Numbered from the stretch's first letter, positions 53,245 through 62,639 are shown. The stretch: DNA of 64,000 nucleotides from Gracilibacillus alcaliphilus (GCF_016909015.1 NZ_JAFBFA010000018.1:1-64000), one strand, 5' to 3'. Made by a program: numbers and translations. The notes: generated by a model not told the origin, from the letters alone.

Positions 53245-53847
53245 ATGAATTCTAATCATAAAAAAGATTCCAGCACAAATCGCGGCCGACCAAGAAGTGA
53301 AGCAGTGCACCGTAACATTTTGGATGCAACCTTGATCCTGCTTACCGAAGTAGGCATCGAGAAATTAAGTATAGAAATGATTGCTCAATATGCAGGAGTC
53401 GGGAAAACTTCTATTTACCGGAGATGGACGAATAAAGAAGCATTAGTAGTGGATGCACTTGAACAAATAAAACCTGAGCTTAACACATCCTATCAAGATA
53501 CGCTTCAGGAAACTTTATATGAATTGGCGGAAAGTTTTTTTGGACAGATGGATAACCCATTAGGCAGGCAGATGCTCTCGGTGCTTGTGTCAACCTTGTC
53601 CGGGAGTTCTCAAATATCGGAAGCATTCTGGGAGAAGCATTCCTTGCCCAAGACCAAAGAAATATCAAGTATTATTGATTACTTCCGGCAAGAGGAGGGG
53701 TTGAGTGATCGTGTTGATATCGATTTGGCTTCCGATCTATTAATTGGTTATGTAACGTATCTCTTGCTGTTCAAAACGCCATCTAGAGACTTGGATACCT
53801 CGCTTAAAAGCGGTATTGAATTAATCATTAACGGCTTAAAAAAATGA
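53245..53847 (+). CDS. TetR/AcrR-family repressor
   Basis: 200 residues. N-terminal helix-turn-helix (about 20-70: ILDATLILLTEVGIEKLSIE, GVGKTSIYRRWTNKEALV), C-terminal ligand domain of the TetR_C_11 kind. A TATAAT at 53198-53203 may be its -10 box. It precedes the dehydrogenase gene by 100 bases, and the inverted repeat over that promoter is its probable operator. Confidence 0.95.
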   Translation: MNSNHKKDSSTNRGRPRSEAVHRNILDATLILLTEVGIEKLSIEMIAQYAGVGKTSIYRRWTNKEALVVDALEQIKPELNTSYQDTLQETLYELAESFFGQMDNPLGRQMLSVLVSTLSGSSQISEAFWEKHSLPKTKEISSIIDYFRQEEGLSDRVDIDLASDLLIGYVTYLLLFKTPSRDLDTSLKSGIELIINGLKK

Positions 53848-53881
53848 TTTTTAAGGTGTACAGCTACGTACAGTATAATTA

Positions 53882-53910
53882 TTGACATTTACGATACGAT
53901 GTTGTATCGT
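53882..53910 (+). promoter_or_regulatory. Promoter of the dehydrogenase with overlapping inverted-repeat operator
   Basis: TTGACA (53882-53887), 17 bases, TATCGT (53905-53910). ACGATAC and GTATCGT (53891-53897, 53904-53910) form an inverted repeat filling the spacer and -10 box, as expected for TetR repression. Confidence 0.65.
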
Positions 53911-53947
53911 TTAGTTTATTAAAAATAGACTGGAAAGGTAGATAAAT

Positions 53948-54898
53948 ATGAAAAAGGCAGCGAGAACCATGATCATTACAGGAGGGAATACAGGACTAGG
54001 CTTTGAAACTGCAAAAGTGATAGCAAAATCCTCAGCAGACTGGCATGTCGTAATAGCTTCACGTAATCAGCAAAAAGGGGAGGAAGCAGTTCGTGCATTG
54101 ATTCAAAGCACGAATAATCCTAATATATCTGCGATGATATTAGACTTGTCCTCTACAACCTCCATTAACCATTTTGCAGAGCAATTTATAGAGGCTGATG
54201 TTCCTCCGCTGTATGCAATTGTCTGCAATGCCGGGGCTGGGTTTGCTAAAGGAACCCAAGAAACAGAAGATGGTGTTGAAGCAACTTTTGGAGTGAATCA
54301 TCTTGGGCATTTCTTACTCGTACGTCTGCTTCTTAATCAAGTGGAAGAACAAGGCCGTATCATAATTGTAAGCAGTGATACACATGATCCAAGCAAGAAA
54401 ACAGGAATGCCGTCTCCTCGTTATACAAGCCCTAGTATACTGGCAGATCCAGCTGCTTCCGATCAGTTCTTAGGTAATTTATCCGATTTATCAAAAGGAC
54501 AGCTACGTTATACAACAACGAAGCTATGTAACTTGTATTTTACTTATGAATTAACATATCGAATTCAGCAGGCAAAGCGCTCGATTTCAACAGCAGCATT
54601 TAATCCTGGCATGATGCCTGGTAAAGGTTCTGCTTTGACGAGAGATTATAAACCTTTTCAACGATTTATATGGAATAATATTCTGCCGATGCTGCGTTTC
54701 GTTCATCCTGGCATTCGTTCAACCAGACAATCAGGGAAGGATCTGGCAAACCTTATCATGATGGACTCTATGAATAGCGGGGCATATTGGGATGGTCCGA
54801 AACAAATCCCCTCATCTGATGAATCATACAATAAAGAACGTGCTGTTGAGTTATGGAATTGGAGTTCTAGAAAGCTTGGCTTGCCAAAGGATATTTAG
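53948..54898 (+). CDS. Short-chain dehydrogenase/reductase
   Basis: 316 residues, SDR fold of the protochlorophyllide-reductase/retinol-dehydrogenase type. Cofactor motif TGGNTGLG (11-18), VCNAG around 98, active-site YTTTK. The Arg following the Rossmann strand (IASRNQQ) favours NADP(H). Under the TetR-type promoter, it likely detoxifies or reduces a small carbonyl compound; the substrate is unknown. Confidence 0.95.
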   Translation: MKKAARTMIITGGNTGLGFETAKVIAKSSADWHVVIASRNQQKGEEAVRALIQSTNNPNISAMILDLSSTTSINHFAEQFIEADVPPLYAIVCNAGAGFAKGTQETEDGVEATFGVNHLGHFLLVRLLLNQVEEQGRIIIVSSDTHDPSKKTGMPSPRYTSPSILADPAASDQFLGNLSDLSKGQLRYTTTKLCNLYFTYELTYRIQQAKRSISTAAFNPGMMPGKGSALTRDYKPFQRFIWNNILPMLRFVHPGIRSTRQSGKDLANLIMMDSMNSGAYWDGPKQIPSSDESYNKERAVELWNWSSRKLGLPKDI

Positions 54899-55042
54899 GC
54901 AATGGAACAGGGGGTAAAGTGTCAGGGGCTGGGTAAGGAATATAGACTTTACTAGGTGATAATGGTTGGCGGTTCTAATAATCAGGGAGCAATTACAATC
55001 AAAAATGTGAAAATCTTTGTTTCTTATATATTACTTTGAAGA

Positions 55043-55058
55043 ATGTGATAAATCACAT
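55043..55058. promoter_or_regulatory. ATGTGATAAATCACAT palindrome
   Basis: 16-bp perfect palindrome with AA centre, containing the same GTGATAAATCAC core as 8056-8067. Crp/Fnr-like in look but with a 4-base instead of 6-base spacer. Confidence 0.45.
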
Positions 55059-55070
55059 CATAACAGTTAA

Positions 55071-55113
55071 TGTGCTAGAAAGGTTATTGGTAACCAATAG
55101 CTTTTCTAGCACA
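55071..55113. other. Long hairpin
   Basis: GTGCTAGAAA pairs with the TTTCTAGCAC side and TTATTGG with CCAATA around a 3-base turn, with small internal mismatches. No T-run follows. Possibly a mini inverted repeat or a processed 3' end of the dehydrogenase mRNA. Confidence 0.5.
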
Positions 55114-55133
55114 CAAAATAATTTTTAATATGA

Positions 55134-55271
55134 AGTAAGTTCATTATTACCAAAATACACAATGAATTTGGATTTCCGTTATTGGAAGTGATATTAAATT
55201 CATTGCAAAAACAAGCAAAGATCGTAGAACCTAAACAAATACTCAAGAAGGAAATGGTTCTGTTTGCTTAA
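55134..55271 (+). other. Open 45-codon fragment ending in a terminator
   Basis: Open from 55134 without a start signal; readable end FPLLEVILNSLQKQAK then LKKEMVLFA and stop 55269-55271. It looks like a gene tail because the terminator overlaps its last codons. Family not recognised. Confidence 0.25.
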
Positions 55272-55297
55272 AATCCCTAAACAGAACCATTTTTTTA
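55252..55297 (+). terminator. Intrinsic terminator
   Basis: AAATGGTTCTGTTT (55252-55265) pairs exactly with AAACAGAACCATTT (55279-55292), followed by T. Very strong stem. Confidence 0.8.
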
Positions 55298-55435
55298 ATT
55301 ATTTGTTAGTCAAATGTTCACCTCGAACGTCGTTTCTTCGTCACTGCATTTTTTACGCTATCTTCCTAAACATTGGGCATTTCCTCATTAAATAAAGTTT
55401 TAGGTATTTATGAAAATAATGGATATCCAGTTTAA

Positions 55436-58400
55436 TTATATCTCAGTATTTTTTCTTTTGTATATCCAAAATACGGTAGAACCAGTTAGTAATAAAACTA
55501 TTCCTAGAATTAGATAGTTAAACATAGAGGTAGCTGTATCGGGTAATAATTCTTCGTTATTTAGATTACTATGATTATCCGAAGAAGTTATTAGAAGTTC
55601 TTCTTTATCTTGTTTTTCGTTATTCTTATCCCCACTGGACGCTAAATTATTTTTGGTACCCTCTTTTCCGCTATCATTGTTTTTGCCTTCACTGCTGCCA
55701 ATCTCACCTTGCCCTTCTTCTCTATTGCCAGTATTATTTTCATTATCTCCATCATTGTTTTTGTTATCTTTATTCTCGCCTTCATCGCTGCCGGTCTCAC
55801 CCTGTCCTTCTTCTCCATTGCCAGTATTATTTTCATTATCATTTCCTATGGCATTATCTCCATCATTGTTTTTGTTATCTTTATTCTCGCCTTCATCGCT
55901 GCCGGTCTCACCCTGTCCTTCTTCTCCAGCACTATCATCTTTATTCTCATCTTCATTGATATCCTCAAATGCTTGATCCTTATACAATGCAGTGTATAAT
56001 TCATGATCTTTATTTACTTGTGCATAATATTTCAAAGTAACTTCAGCAAGGTCTTTATCGAAATTATTAAGTTCCTGGAATGCTTGAGATAAGTTTGCTG
56101 CAAAGTTATCATTCCCTATATGACTAGCAGCTCGGCTATGTGCATATGCTGTTACTTCTGCACTAGCTTTTATATAATTATCTAAATCATCTTTCCCACC
56201 TATATCAGTCGGTCCTACTTCATCTTTATAAGGAGATCTTTCTTTAACTAAATAAGACTGATTTTCCGTTTCTAATGTCCCCCAGTGGATATCGGGATAA
56301 TTAAGTAACGCATTTACTCCATTGATGGTACGGCTAGCATTTGTAGGATAACTATCCCCAGTAAATAAACCTGAAGCTTCCACTGCTGATGCTCCTTGCG
56401 CCTTTACATCTAAGATGATGTCATCCGCTGCTGAATCTGTTTTTCCTTCGATCAGTACATAGTAGCGGTCATACCCTAAACTCCCCAAACCCGCATCTAC
56501 TCTTCTTGCAATATCTTTAATTTCAAAATAGCCACTTCCTACGTCAGTCAGGATGTCTTCATCAATATTGCTGAGATAACTATCCCAATTATCTTTAATC
56601 TCCTTGTTTTCTTCATCTGTCACTGCTTCTAAACGATTATTAGTTAAGTCAAACATGCGGTCCTCATTCACCGTTGTCCATGTAGCTAATTGATTATTAA
56701 GCGGTTCTTCACTTACTTTTTTGGCAAAATCGCCAATAAACCCGTCTAAATTGTCTTTAGTGAAATAATGCTCTTGGATGTTTATTGATCCATTTGCAAC
56801 ATTCTCGATTGCTTCTCTATAATACATTCCATACTGTTCGACCACCTCTGTAATCCCTTCTGCATCCAATTGCAAATTTGGTGCTGCATCGTTTAGAAGG
56901 TATAACCCGGTCCCAAAATTCAATAAGTCAAAGTAAAAAGGTGCAATCGCTACTTCATCAAAATCATTCAATTCAAAAATTGCTTCCCCATTTCTATTTC
57001 CATAAAACCCGAGATTTTCTATATGTAAATCACCAGTAATCCAGGTTTCCCCTTGATTAAGTACTGTCCAATTTTCAGGTATATCTACTACCTGATTCTT
57101 TACATCAAGGAAAAAGAGAGAAGCTGTGCCTCTGTAAAAAGCAAAAGGATTAGCAGATAGCTGCTCAAGCTTTGATTGTCGTACCGTATGATCGGAAATA
57201 TGCTGATTCGATTCTTTAATATATTTCTGAAGCATAGCGATTCTTTCTGTACCGTCTAATAGATTAAAATCACCGAAATCAATCGCCGGCCCATCTGAAA
57301 TGACAAAATCTGTATCTTCTATTTTGTCATAATAACTTGCCACAGGTGAAAAGTCTGTAATAGGGTTATCACGCAAGTTTAAACGAACTGTTAAGTAATT
57401 TAAATTCCTTAATGGGCTAAGGTCAGTAATATTATTATCACGTATGTTTAAATCCTCAAGCAAGACTAAATTCTCTAAAACAGATATATCTGAAATCTTG
57501 TTTCTTCTTAGAACTAAATTTTTTATTTTCGTCAAATTTTCTAATGGTGTTAAATCGCTGATTTGATTGGTATGCATATTTAATTCTTCCAATTCAATTA
57601 ATTTTGCAATCGGACCCAAATCAGCAACAGCATTATTTCTTGCATTTAACGCTATTAAGTTAACTAAGTTCTCCACAGCGCTAATATCTGACACACTATT
57701 ATCCCGGAAATCTAAAGCCTCGAGAGCTGTCAAGTTTTTTACTGGCGTCAGGGATATAACATGATTCCCGCGAATATCTAGCTCTTTCAAGTTGATTAAA
57801 GTTTCAATACCCTCTATGGAAGTAATGGCATTATTTCTTAAATCCAGTATTTCCAACTTATCTAATTCTGATAATGGCGTTAAATCAGTGATATTGTTAC
57901 CTCGCAGCTCCAATTCTTTTAGTTCCTTCAAGAGTTCAACACCCTCTATACTTTCTATCCCTAATTCTCTTATATCTGTTAACTCTTTTATTTCTTTCAA
58001 AGCTGCATATGATAATTGATCATGCCCATTAGCTTTTACTTTTTCTTTGATAGCTTGTAAAAAAGCGTCATCTTTAAATTGTTTTTCAATATCTGCTTCT
58101 TCATCTGCAGCTGTTATTTCTTCAGCTGCTTCTGCTTCTACTATTGATTCCTCAACTGGTGCTTTTTCAGCCGCTTCGTCTTCAACTGTTGATTCCTCAA
58201 CCGATCCTTCTTCAGTTGCCTCTTCTTCAACTGTTGATTCCTTAACCGATTCTTCTTCAGTTGCTTCGTCTTCAACTGTTGATTCCTTAACCGATTCTTC
58301 TTCAGTTGCCTCTTCTTCAACTATTGATTCCTCAACTGTTGACTCCTCCAAATCATCACTCTCAATTTGGGCAGATATCTTTTCATTAGTTGTAAGACCA

Positions 58401-58447
58401 GATAAAAATAAGATTGCAGTGATACATATAAATATTAGTCGTTTCAT
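55436..58447 (-). CDS. Cell-wall-anchored protein: leucine-rich repeats plus DUF2252 kinase-like domain
   Basis: 1003 residues, AGGAGG before the ATG. Signal peptide (1-26); Glu/Val/Thr-rich repeats (about 35-110; STVEEEATEE units); internalin-type LRRs of 22 residues (about 155-370; LKELDIRGNHV, LEDLNIRDNNITDLSPL); DUF2252 domain (about 395-860) with FYRGTASLFF, ITGDLHIENLG (471-480) and FELNDFDEVA (491-500); Asn/Gly/Asp/Glu repeats (about 885-950); sorting signal LPDTA (968-972), hydrophobic helix and KRK tail. GDLHIENLG and NDFDE resemble the catalytic loop and metal site of aminoglycoside-phosphotransferase-like folds. LPDTA suits a class D-like sortase. Confidence 0.9.
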   Translation of the reverse strand: MKRLIFICITAILFLSGLTTNEKISAQIESDDLEESTVEESIVEEEATEEESVKESTVEDEATEEESVKESTVEEEATEEGSVEESTVEDEAAEKAPVEESIVEAEAAEEITAADEEADIEKQFKDDAFLQAIKEKVKANGHDQLSYAALKEIKELTDIRELGIESIEGVELLKELKELELRGNNITDLTPLSELDKLEILDLRNNAITSIEGIETLINLKELDIRGNHVISLTPVKNLTALEALDFRDNSVSDISAVENLVNLIALNARNNAVADLGPIAKLIELEELNMHTNQISDLTPLENLTKIKNLVLRRNKISDISVLENLVLLEDLNIRDNNITDLSPLRNLNYLTVRLNLRDNPITDFSPVASYYDKIEDTDFVISDGPAIDFGDFNLLDGTERIAMLQKYIKESNQHISDHTVRQSKLEQLSANPFAFYRGTASLFFLDVKNQVVDIPENWTVLNQGETWITGDLHIENLGFYGNRNGEAIFELNDFDEVAIAPFYFDLLNFGTGLYLLNDAAPNLQLDAEGITEVVEQYGMYYREAIENVANGSINIQEHYFTKDNLDGFIGDFAKKVSEEPLNNQLATWTTVNEDRMFDLTNNRLEAVTDEENKEIKDNWDSYLSNIDEDILTDVGSGYFEIKDIARRVDAGLGSLGYDRYYVLIEGKTDSAADDIILDVKAQGASAVEASGLFTGDSYPTNASRTINGVNALLNYPDIHWGTLETENQSYLVKERSPYKDEVGPTDIGGKDDLDNYIKASAEVTAYAHSRAASHIGNDNFAANLSQAFQELNNFDKDLAEVTLKYYAQVNKDHELYTALYKDQAFEDINEDENKDDSAGEEGQGETGSDEGENKDNKNNDGDNAIGNDNENNTGNGEEGQGETGSDEGENKDNKNNDGDNENNTGNREEGQGEIGSSEGKNNDSGKEGTKNNLASSGDKNNEKQDKEELLITSSDNHSNLNNEELLPDTATSMFNYLILGIVLLLTGSTVFWIYKRKNTEI
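55700..55935. repeat. Tandem coding repeats, 111-base period
   Basis: Direct repeats encode GEEGQGETGSDEGENKDNKN units of the wall-spanning stalk, with copies starting near 55751 and 55862 and a partial third. Copy number is likely to vary between strains. Confidence 0.7.
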
Positions 58448-59128
58448 TATAATCCTCCTAATTCTTAATACGGGGATTATGTTATCATTTTCTCTATATT
58501 TTGAGGTAGAATTTACAAAGAGAACACATTAAAATTACATTGATTTAACTTAACCAGTGGAGCGTTATTAAATTTGGTTCTAAATTGTTTATAATTTAAC
58601 AAAAGAGATCAAAATATGTAGGTCATGTGTGAAGCTATTAAAATAGCTTAAATAAGGGTTTTCTCAAATAAGGTGCCCCATCCTCAAAAGTTTCTATGAG
58701 GAAAAAAGTTCAGAAGGAAAGCATCACCATACTGACGTTGGAGCAGTTGCTAGAAAAATGTGCTATATCATTCATGCGATACTCAAGAAGAATGAAGCCT
58801 ATGAAACTAGGCAATAGCCTTGCGAAAATTTAACTTTTCTCAGTTTTTATTTCGCGTGCACTCATCTTTGTAAAATCTCTATTCAACCCTGCAACAATTT
58901 CTTTTATTTCTCGCTTGACTTTATATAGTTAGTCTTTCTAAATAATCAATAAATAACAGTAAAGATGCTTAGATACCAAATTAAAAACCGATATTTCCAT
59001 TCTAGAACTGATTATTGTTAAACATTAAAGTACATCATAATAGTCGATGACGAAGGTACAATTAATTACTGCCATCATTCCACATCTCCTCAAAATCGCT
59101 TTTTACAATCATTACTTCAAGAGATGAT
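58448..59128. other. Intergenic stretch holding only an IS110 relic
   Basis: Between the wall protein start and the GntR gene stop. Besides the transposase tail at 58674-58817 it is AT-rich with no gene that I can support. Confidence 0.5.
58674..58817 (+). mobile_element. C-terminal fragment of an IS110-family transposase
   Basis: The frame reads CPILKSFYEEKSSEGKHHHT then DVGAVARKMCYIIHAILKKN and stop at 58815-58817. The pattern (pro-x-x-lys-x-phe-tyr-glu ... gly-lys ... ala-val-x-arg-lys-hhh-xx-hh) matches the end of IS110/IS116 (Transposase_20) proteins. The DEDD catalytic part is absent; no ends are visible. Confidence 0.7.
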
Positions 59129-59857
59129 CTATTCCACTCCTTTTCTTTTTCTTCTTAATTTAAATTGAAATACATCGTTTCTAAAATAGTCACGGCTGTA
59201 CATGACAGGTTCATTCAGTTCATTATAATGCAGCTGTTCCATTAACAATACAGTGGTTTCGGGATATAAAAGCAATTTTTGACATAGTTTATCCGTATGA
59301 AGTGGTACGATTAATTCACTATCGCTAGTTAATGTTTTTATGTTACATTCTTTTTCTAGAAACTCCGTCAAAGAACCATACAATTCCTTCTTTTCAAACG
59401 CATCCCCTATGAGAGAGTTATCCATAATATTTTGTGACAATACAACAGGTTCGTTATTCGCCATTCTTATCCTTTGATGAACTGTAACAGGTTTTCCGAT
59501 TGGTATCTCTAATTTTTCTGCCCATTCCGGTTCACAATCAACAACTTTTGAAAAATCCTTTCGCTCTCCTTCTTTTAAGCCAGCTGATTTAATCAAATCA
59601 GAAATCTTAGATAAAGTCTCCAAACTACTCGGTATGGTTGGTAGCATCTTCGTAACGAATGTACCAACTCCATGTTTTACTACCAACACACCACGATTTT
59701 CAAGCAATTTTATTGCAGAACGGAATGTTTCCCGGCTTACATTGAAGTGTTTGGCCATTACATATTCTGTAGGTAACTTTTCCCCTGATTTGTACACCCC
59801 TTGTTGTATATCTTCCGTTAATTTCTCGCTAATTAACACATAAGTGGGTTTTCTCAT
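59129..59857 (-). CDS. GntR-family repressor with UTRA domain
   Basis: 242 residues from ATG 59857 (GAGGTG upstream). Winged helix (about 5-70: LPTEYVMAKHFNVSRETFRS, VVKHGVGTFV) and a UTRA ligand domain (about 90-235; VTVHQRIRMANNEPVVLSQN, YSRDYFRND). HutC subfamily, usually sensing a sugar phosphate or amino sugar. Last gene of the importer operon reaching beyond 64000, which it probably controls. Confidence 0.95.
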   Translation of the reverse strand: MRKPTYVLISEKLTEDIQQGVYKSGEKLPTEYVMAKHFNVSRETFRSAIKLLENRGVLVVKHGVGTFVTKMLPTIPSSLETLSKISDLIKSAGLKEGERKDFSKVVDCEPEWAEKLEIPIGKPVTVHQRIRMANNEPVVLSQNIMDNSLIGDAFEKKELYGSLTEFLEKECNIKTLTSDSELIVPLHTDKLCQKLLLYPETTVLLMEQLHYNELNEPVMYSRDYFRNDVFQFKLRRKRKGVE

Positions 59858-59876
59858 ATAATTCACCTCTATTTCT

Positions 59877-60107
59877 TTATATAAGGATTAGTTTTTTTAC
59901 GGCAATGCCTATATGTGCTTCTTCTAATAAGGTAATATCATTTAAGTTGTTCCCAAAGCCTATAGTATACATGTCTGTATAATGACAATGTATTATTAAC
60001 TTTTTTAATGCCTCCCCCTTTGATCTATTTTCAGGTTCTGAAATATTATGTTCATCATTTAATAACGAACCATCTAAATCTGTAACAATTAAATATCTAT
60101 TTATCAT
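59877..60107 (-). pseudogene. Cof/MPGP-like HAD phosphatase with large internal deletion
   Basis: 76 residues. Motif I (RYLIVTDLDGSLLNDEHNIS) is joined to the C-terminal motifs (KGEALKKLIIHC, IGFGNNLNDITLLEEAHIGI). About 180 residues of cap and motifs II/III are missing, yet frame is kept and the ribosome binding site (GGGAGG) is good. Motif IV pattern resembles mannosyl-3-phosphoglycerate phosphatase. Non-functional as a phosphatase by family standards, though a short product could still be made. Confidence 0.75.
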
Positions 60108-60261
60108 CATATCCTCCCTTCGTATTCAAAGACAGGCACTACGATTTTTATACTTAATTATGACTTTACTTTTATTTAATGATTAATAGAAAATACCTAA
60201 TCTATCTATGACTATCCTTATAAAAATTCATATATGTTAAATTCTATATACCCATTTTTCA

Positions 60262-60295
60262 AAAATACTGTTGCCCAATTATTTAATTGAGCAAC
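60262..60295 (-). terminator. Probable terminator after the PHP gene
   Basis: GTTGC...AATT (60270-60279 side) pairs with AATT...GCAAC (to 60295); on the minus strand the stem is followed by AGTATTTTT. It would separate the PHP gene from the HAD/GntR genes. Confidence 0.5.
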
Positions 60296-60329
60296 AGCTG
60301 CATAAGCTAGATTATCTACTTATATGATT

Positions 60330-61076
60330 TCATAATTGCTTTTTTAAAACTTTTTTTATTAGACGGGCTGCTTTTACTTTTTCTTTTAAGCATGGAGATA
60401 TTTTCACCTCATAGCTTCCTGCGTTAATCATTAATTTTATTTCATGTACTGTAGAAGGCTCCTCAAATAAAATGTTATATACACTCCCATACTGTAAATG
60501 GTGATGTGTATCACTTCCTGCAATTACAGGTAAATCCAGATTCCCTGCTAACTCTTCTACTTCATCTCTTACAGTTATCCCCTGGCGATAAATATCTGTC
60601 GCATTTAAATCCAAAGCATCGAGTTGTTTCAATAAGTTAAAATCAATATGATGCAATGGTGTCTTTGATCTGAATGGATGCGCTCCAATTTTAAGCAGTT
60701 CTAACTTACTTACAACATCTAATAATTTCTTAAAAGAAATATGATTATCATCTGGCAAATGCGGAATTAGAACGTCATATACTTTCAAGATATCACGACG
60801 GTTACCAACTAATAAAATATGTCCTACTTCTTTAATATCGATTTCAATACCAGTAAACACTTTAAAGCCATCAACGTCATAATAATCTCCTTTATAAGGA
60901 AAATGGGCATGTAATTGTTTGTAGATATCCTTAAAGTTCTTGGTATTAAAATGCTCTGTTAAAGCTATTGCATCGAGTCCACTTTCTCTAGCTTCATTTA
61001 TTTTGTCAATAAATTCTTCTACCTTAAAATCAACATTTTTTGTTAAATTAGCGTGTGTATGAAAATCCATTTTCAT
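60330..61076 (-). CDS. PHP-domain metal-dependent phosphoesterase
   Basis: 248 residues. Metal-site motifs in order: MDFHTHANLTK (His5, His7), ALTEHFN, GIEIDIKEVGHILL, LKIGAHPFRSKT, and AGSDTHHHLQYGS. Relatives hydrolyse phosphoesters such as histidinol phosphate or nucleotides. In this operon it may dephosphorylate an imported sugar phosphate or a signalling intermediate (inference). 25 bases after the binding-protein gene stop. Confidence 0.92.
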   Translation of the reverse strand: MKMDFHTHANLTKNVDFKVEEFIDKINEARESGLDAIALTEHFNTKNFKDIYKQLHAHFPYKGDYYDVDGFKVFTGIEIDIKEVGHILLVGNRRDILKVYDVLIPHLPDDNHISFKKLLDVVSKLELLKIGAHPFRSKTPLHHIDFNLLKQLDALDLNATDIYRQGITVRDEVEELAGNLDLPVIAGSDTHHHLQYGSVYNILFEEPSTVHEIKLMINAGSYEVKISPCLKEKVKAARLIKKVLKKQL

Positions 61077-61100
61077 CTCTATCTCTCCTATGTTGTCATA

Positions 61101-62639
61101 TTAGTTACGTTCTTCCTTATACTGACTATATGCGTCATTTATCTCTTCGATAATATCGTTGCCTCCATTTTCTTTCCATGTATTAACCGCCAGTTCTACA
61201 TCTTCCATTTCACGCTGACCAACTACAACTTCTGTTAGGATTTGCTCAAATTCTGCATCGAGTTGCGCACCTATTTTTATATCTGTATCGGAAATTAAAC
61301 CGGGATTATCATCCTCCCAAGTAAATTCTTCAAGCCATTCATATCTTTCACCTAATGTTTCTTCAAATTCATCACCTAGCCACCAATAAGAGCGATGTAA
61401 TGGATTCCATGCGCGCAATAGAGCCGTACCAATATCCGCAGGTTGATGTTCTTCCCATGCGTCTAATTCCTCTACTGTACCATCGTCATGAATAGTATAA
61501 TGAATATCTTCCAAACCATGACGCGTAATTTCATAGCCTTCCGTCACGTTCCATTCCAAAATCGCCAAGATTCGATGTGCTTTCGCTGCACCCACATTAC
61601 TATTAATTACTTTTTTAAAATAACCTGGCCTTGTTGGCGTAGTCCGTTCACCGCTTGGTCCTGCTGGCGGATCAATATAGGTCAGTTCTGCATCTGGATC
61701 ATGTTCTTTAATGTCCACTTCTTCTTTTCGGTGAACACTGTTCGGATTAACATACTCAATACCAGCAACGCCATCGCTCAAACGTGTATTTGCATCTCTC
61801 CAATCCGTATGCAGCATAAAGTCTTTGTCGAGTACATCATCTTCATAAGCTTTTCTCATAAAACCGATATAATCTTCTAACTCTTTTAATTGCGCTTGAT
61901 ACGGTACTAGTTCCCCATCAAATTCCTTCCATGCTCTTGCTAATCCAAATGCACCGCCACGCCACGCAGTTCCTTCATCAGAAAACAAACCAATTGCTGA
62001 GAAACCTATGGTATCTTTTTTTCCTGTTCCATTCGGATCATCATGAGCGAAAGCATAAGCTACTTTGTAAAAATCTTCTATTGTATCTGGTACTTCAAGA
62101 TCTAAATTATCAAGCCAGTCCTGTCTAATCGCTAGCATATTTCTGGTAGCTAACCTATATTCCGGAATCCCATAAAAATGATCCACAGGATTCAGCACCT
62201 CCCAAGCTGATGTTGGAATGGATGCTTCTAAATCTGGGTGATACTCTAATAATGGCTTGACATCATAGTACACTCCTTTTTCCGCCCAATTTGAATACAT
62301 CTGCGGATCATTGTATCCAAAGCGCCAGATATCCGGCAAATTATTACTTGCTGCCAATGTATTTACATACGAATCAAAATCATCTCGATCATAGTACTGC
62401 ATGTCAAATGTCACATTAAACTTTTCTTCAATCAATTCAAATATTGGATTGTCTTCATATTCAATTGGAGTACCCGTGGTCAACATAGAAATAGTCATGT
62501 GTTCATCAAAATTGAATGGTTCAAATTCTTCATTCGATTCTCCAGCCACATTTGAATTTTGCGTATTCTCATTATTACAAGCCGCTAAAAATCCAATTAA
62601 CAATACAGATACGAAAAAAAATAAGGTATACTTTTTCAT
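61101..62639 (-). CDS. LplA-like solute-binding lipoprotein
   Basis: 512 residues from ATG 62639 (GGAGG 6 bases upstream; the Met two codons earlier overlaps that site). Lipobox GFLAACN (Cys21). Long LplA/YtcQ-type binding protein with DDPNGTGKKDTIGFS loop and MRKAYEDDVLDKDFM. Third gene of the LplB-LplC-LplA importer at the window end. Confidence 0.94.
   Translation of the reverse strand: MKKYTLFFFVSVLLIGFLAACNNENTQNSNVAGESNEEFEPFNFDEHMTISMLTTGTPIEYEDNPIFELIEEKFNVTFDMQYYDRDDFDSYVNTLAASNNLPDIWRFGYNDPQMYSNWAEKGVYYDVKPLLEYHPDLEASIPTSAWEVLNPVDHFYGIPEYRLATRNMLAIRQDWLDNLDLEVPDTIEDFYKVAYAFAHDDPNGTGKKDTIGFSAIGLFSDEGTAWRGGAFGLARAWKEFDGELVPYQAQLKELEDYIGFMRKAYEDDVLDKDFMLHTDWRDANTRLSDGVAGIEYVNPNSVHRKEEVDIKEHDPDAELTYIDPPAGPSGERTTPTRPGYFKKVINSNVGAAKAHRILAILEWNVTEGYEITRHGLEDIHYTIHDDGTVEELDAWEEHQPADIGTALLRAWNPLHRSYWWLGDEFEETLGERYEWLEEFTWEDDNPGLISDTDIKIGAQLDAEFEQILTEVVVGQREMEDVELAVNTWKENGGNDIIEEINDAYSQYKEERN

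Noticed and set aside
55700..55935. Possible CRISPR-like direct repeats
   Set aside because: The repeats are coding, contiguous and in frame with the wall protein stalk; no unique spacers.
58047..58532. 161-codon plus-strand open frame rich in Ser/Ala
   Set aside because: Shadow of the Glu-rich repeats of the wall-anchored protein; no ribosome binding site and low complexity.
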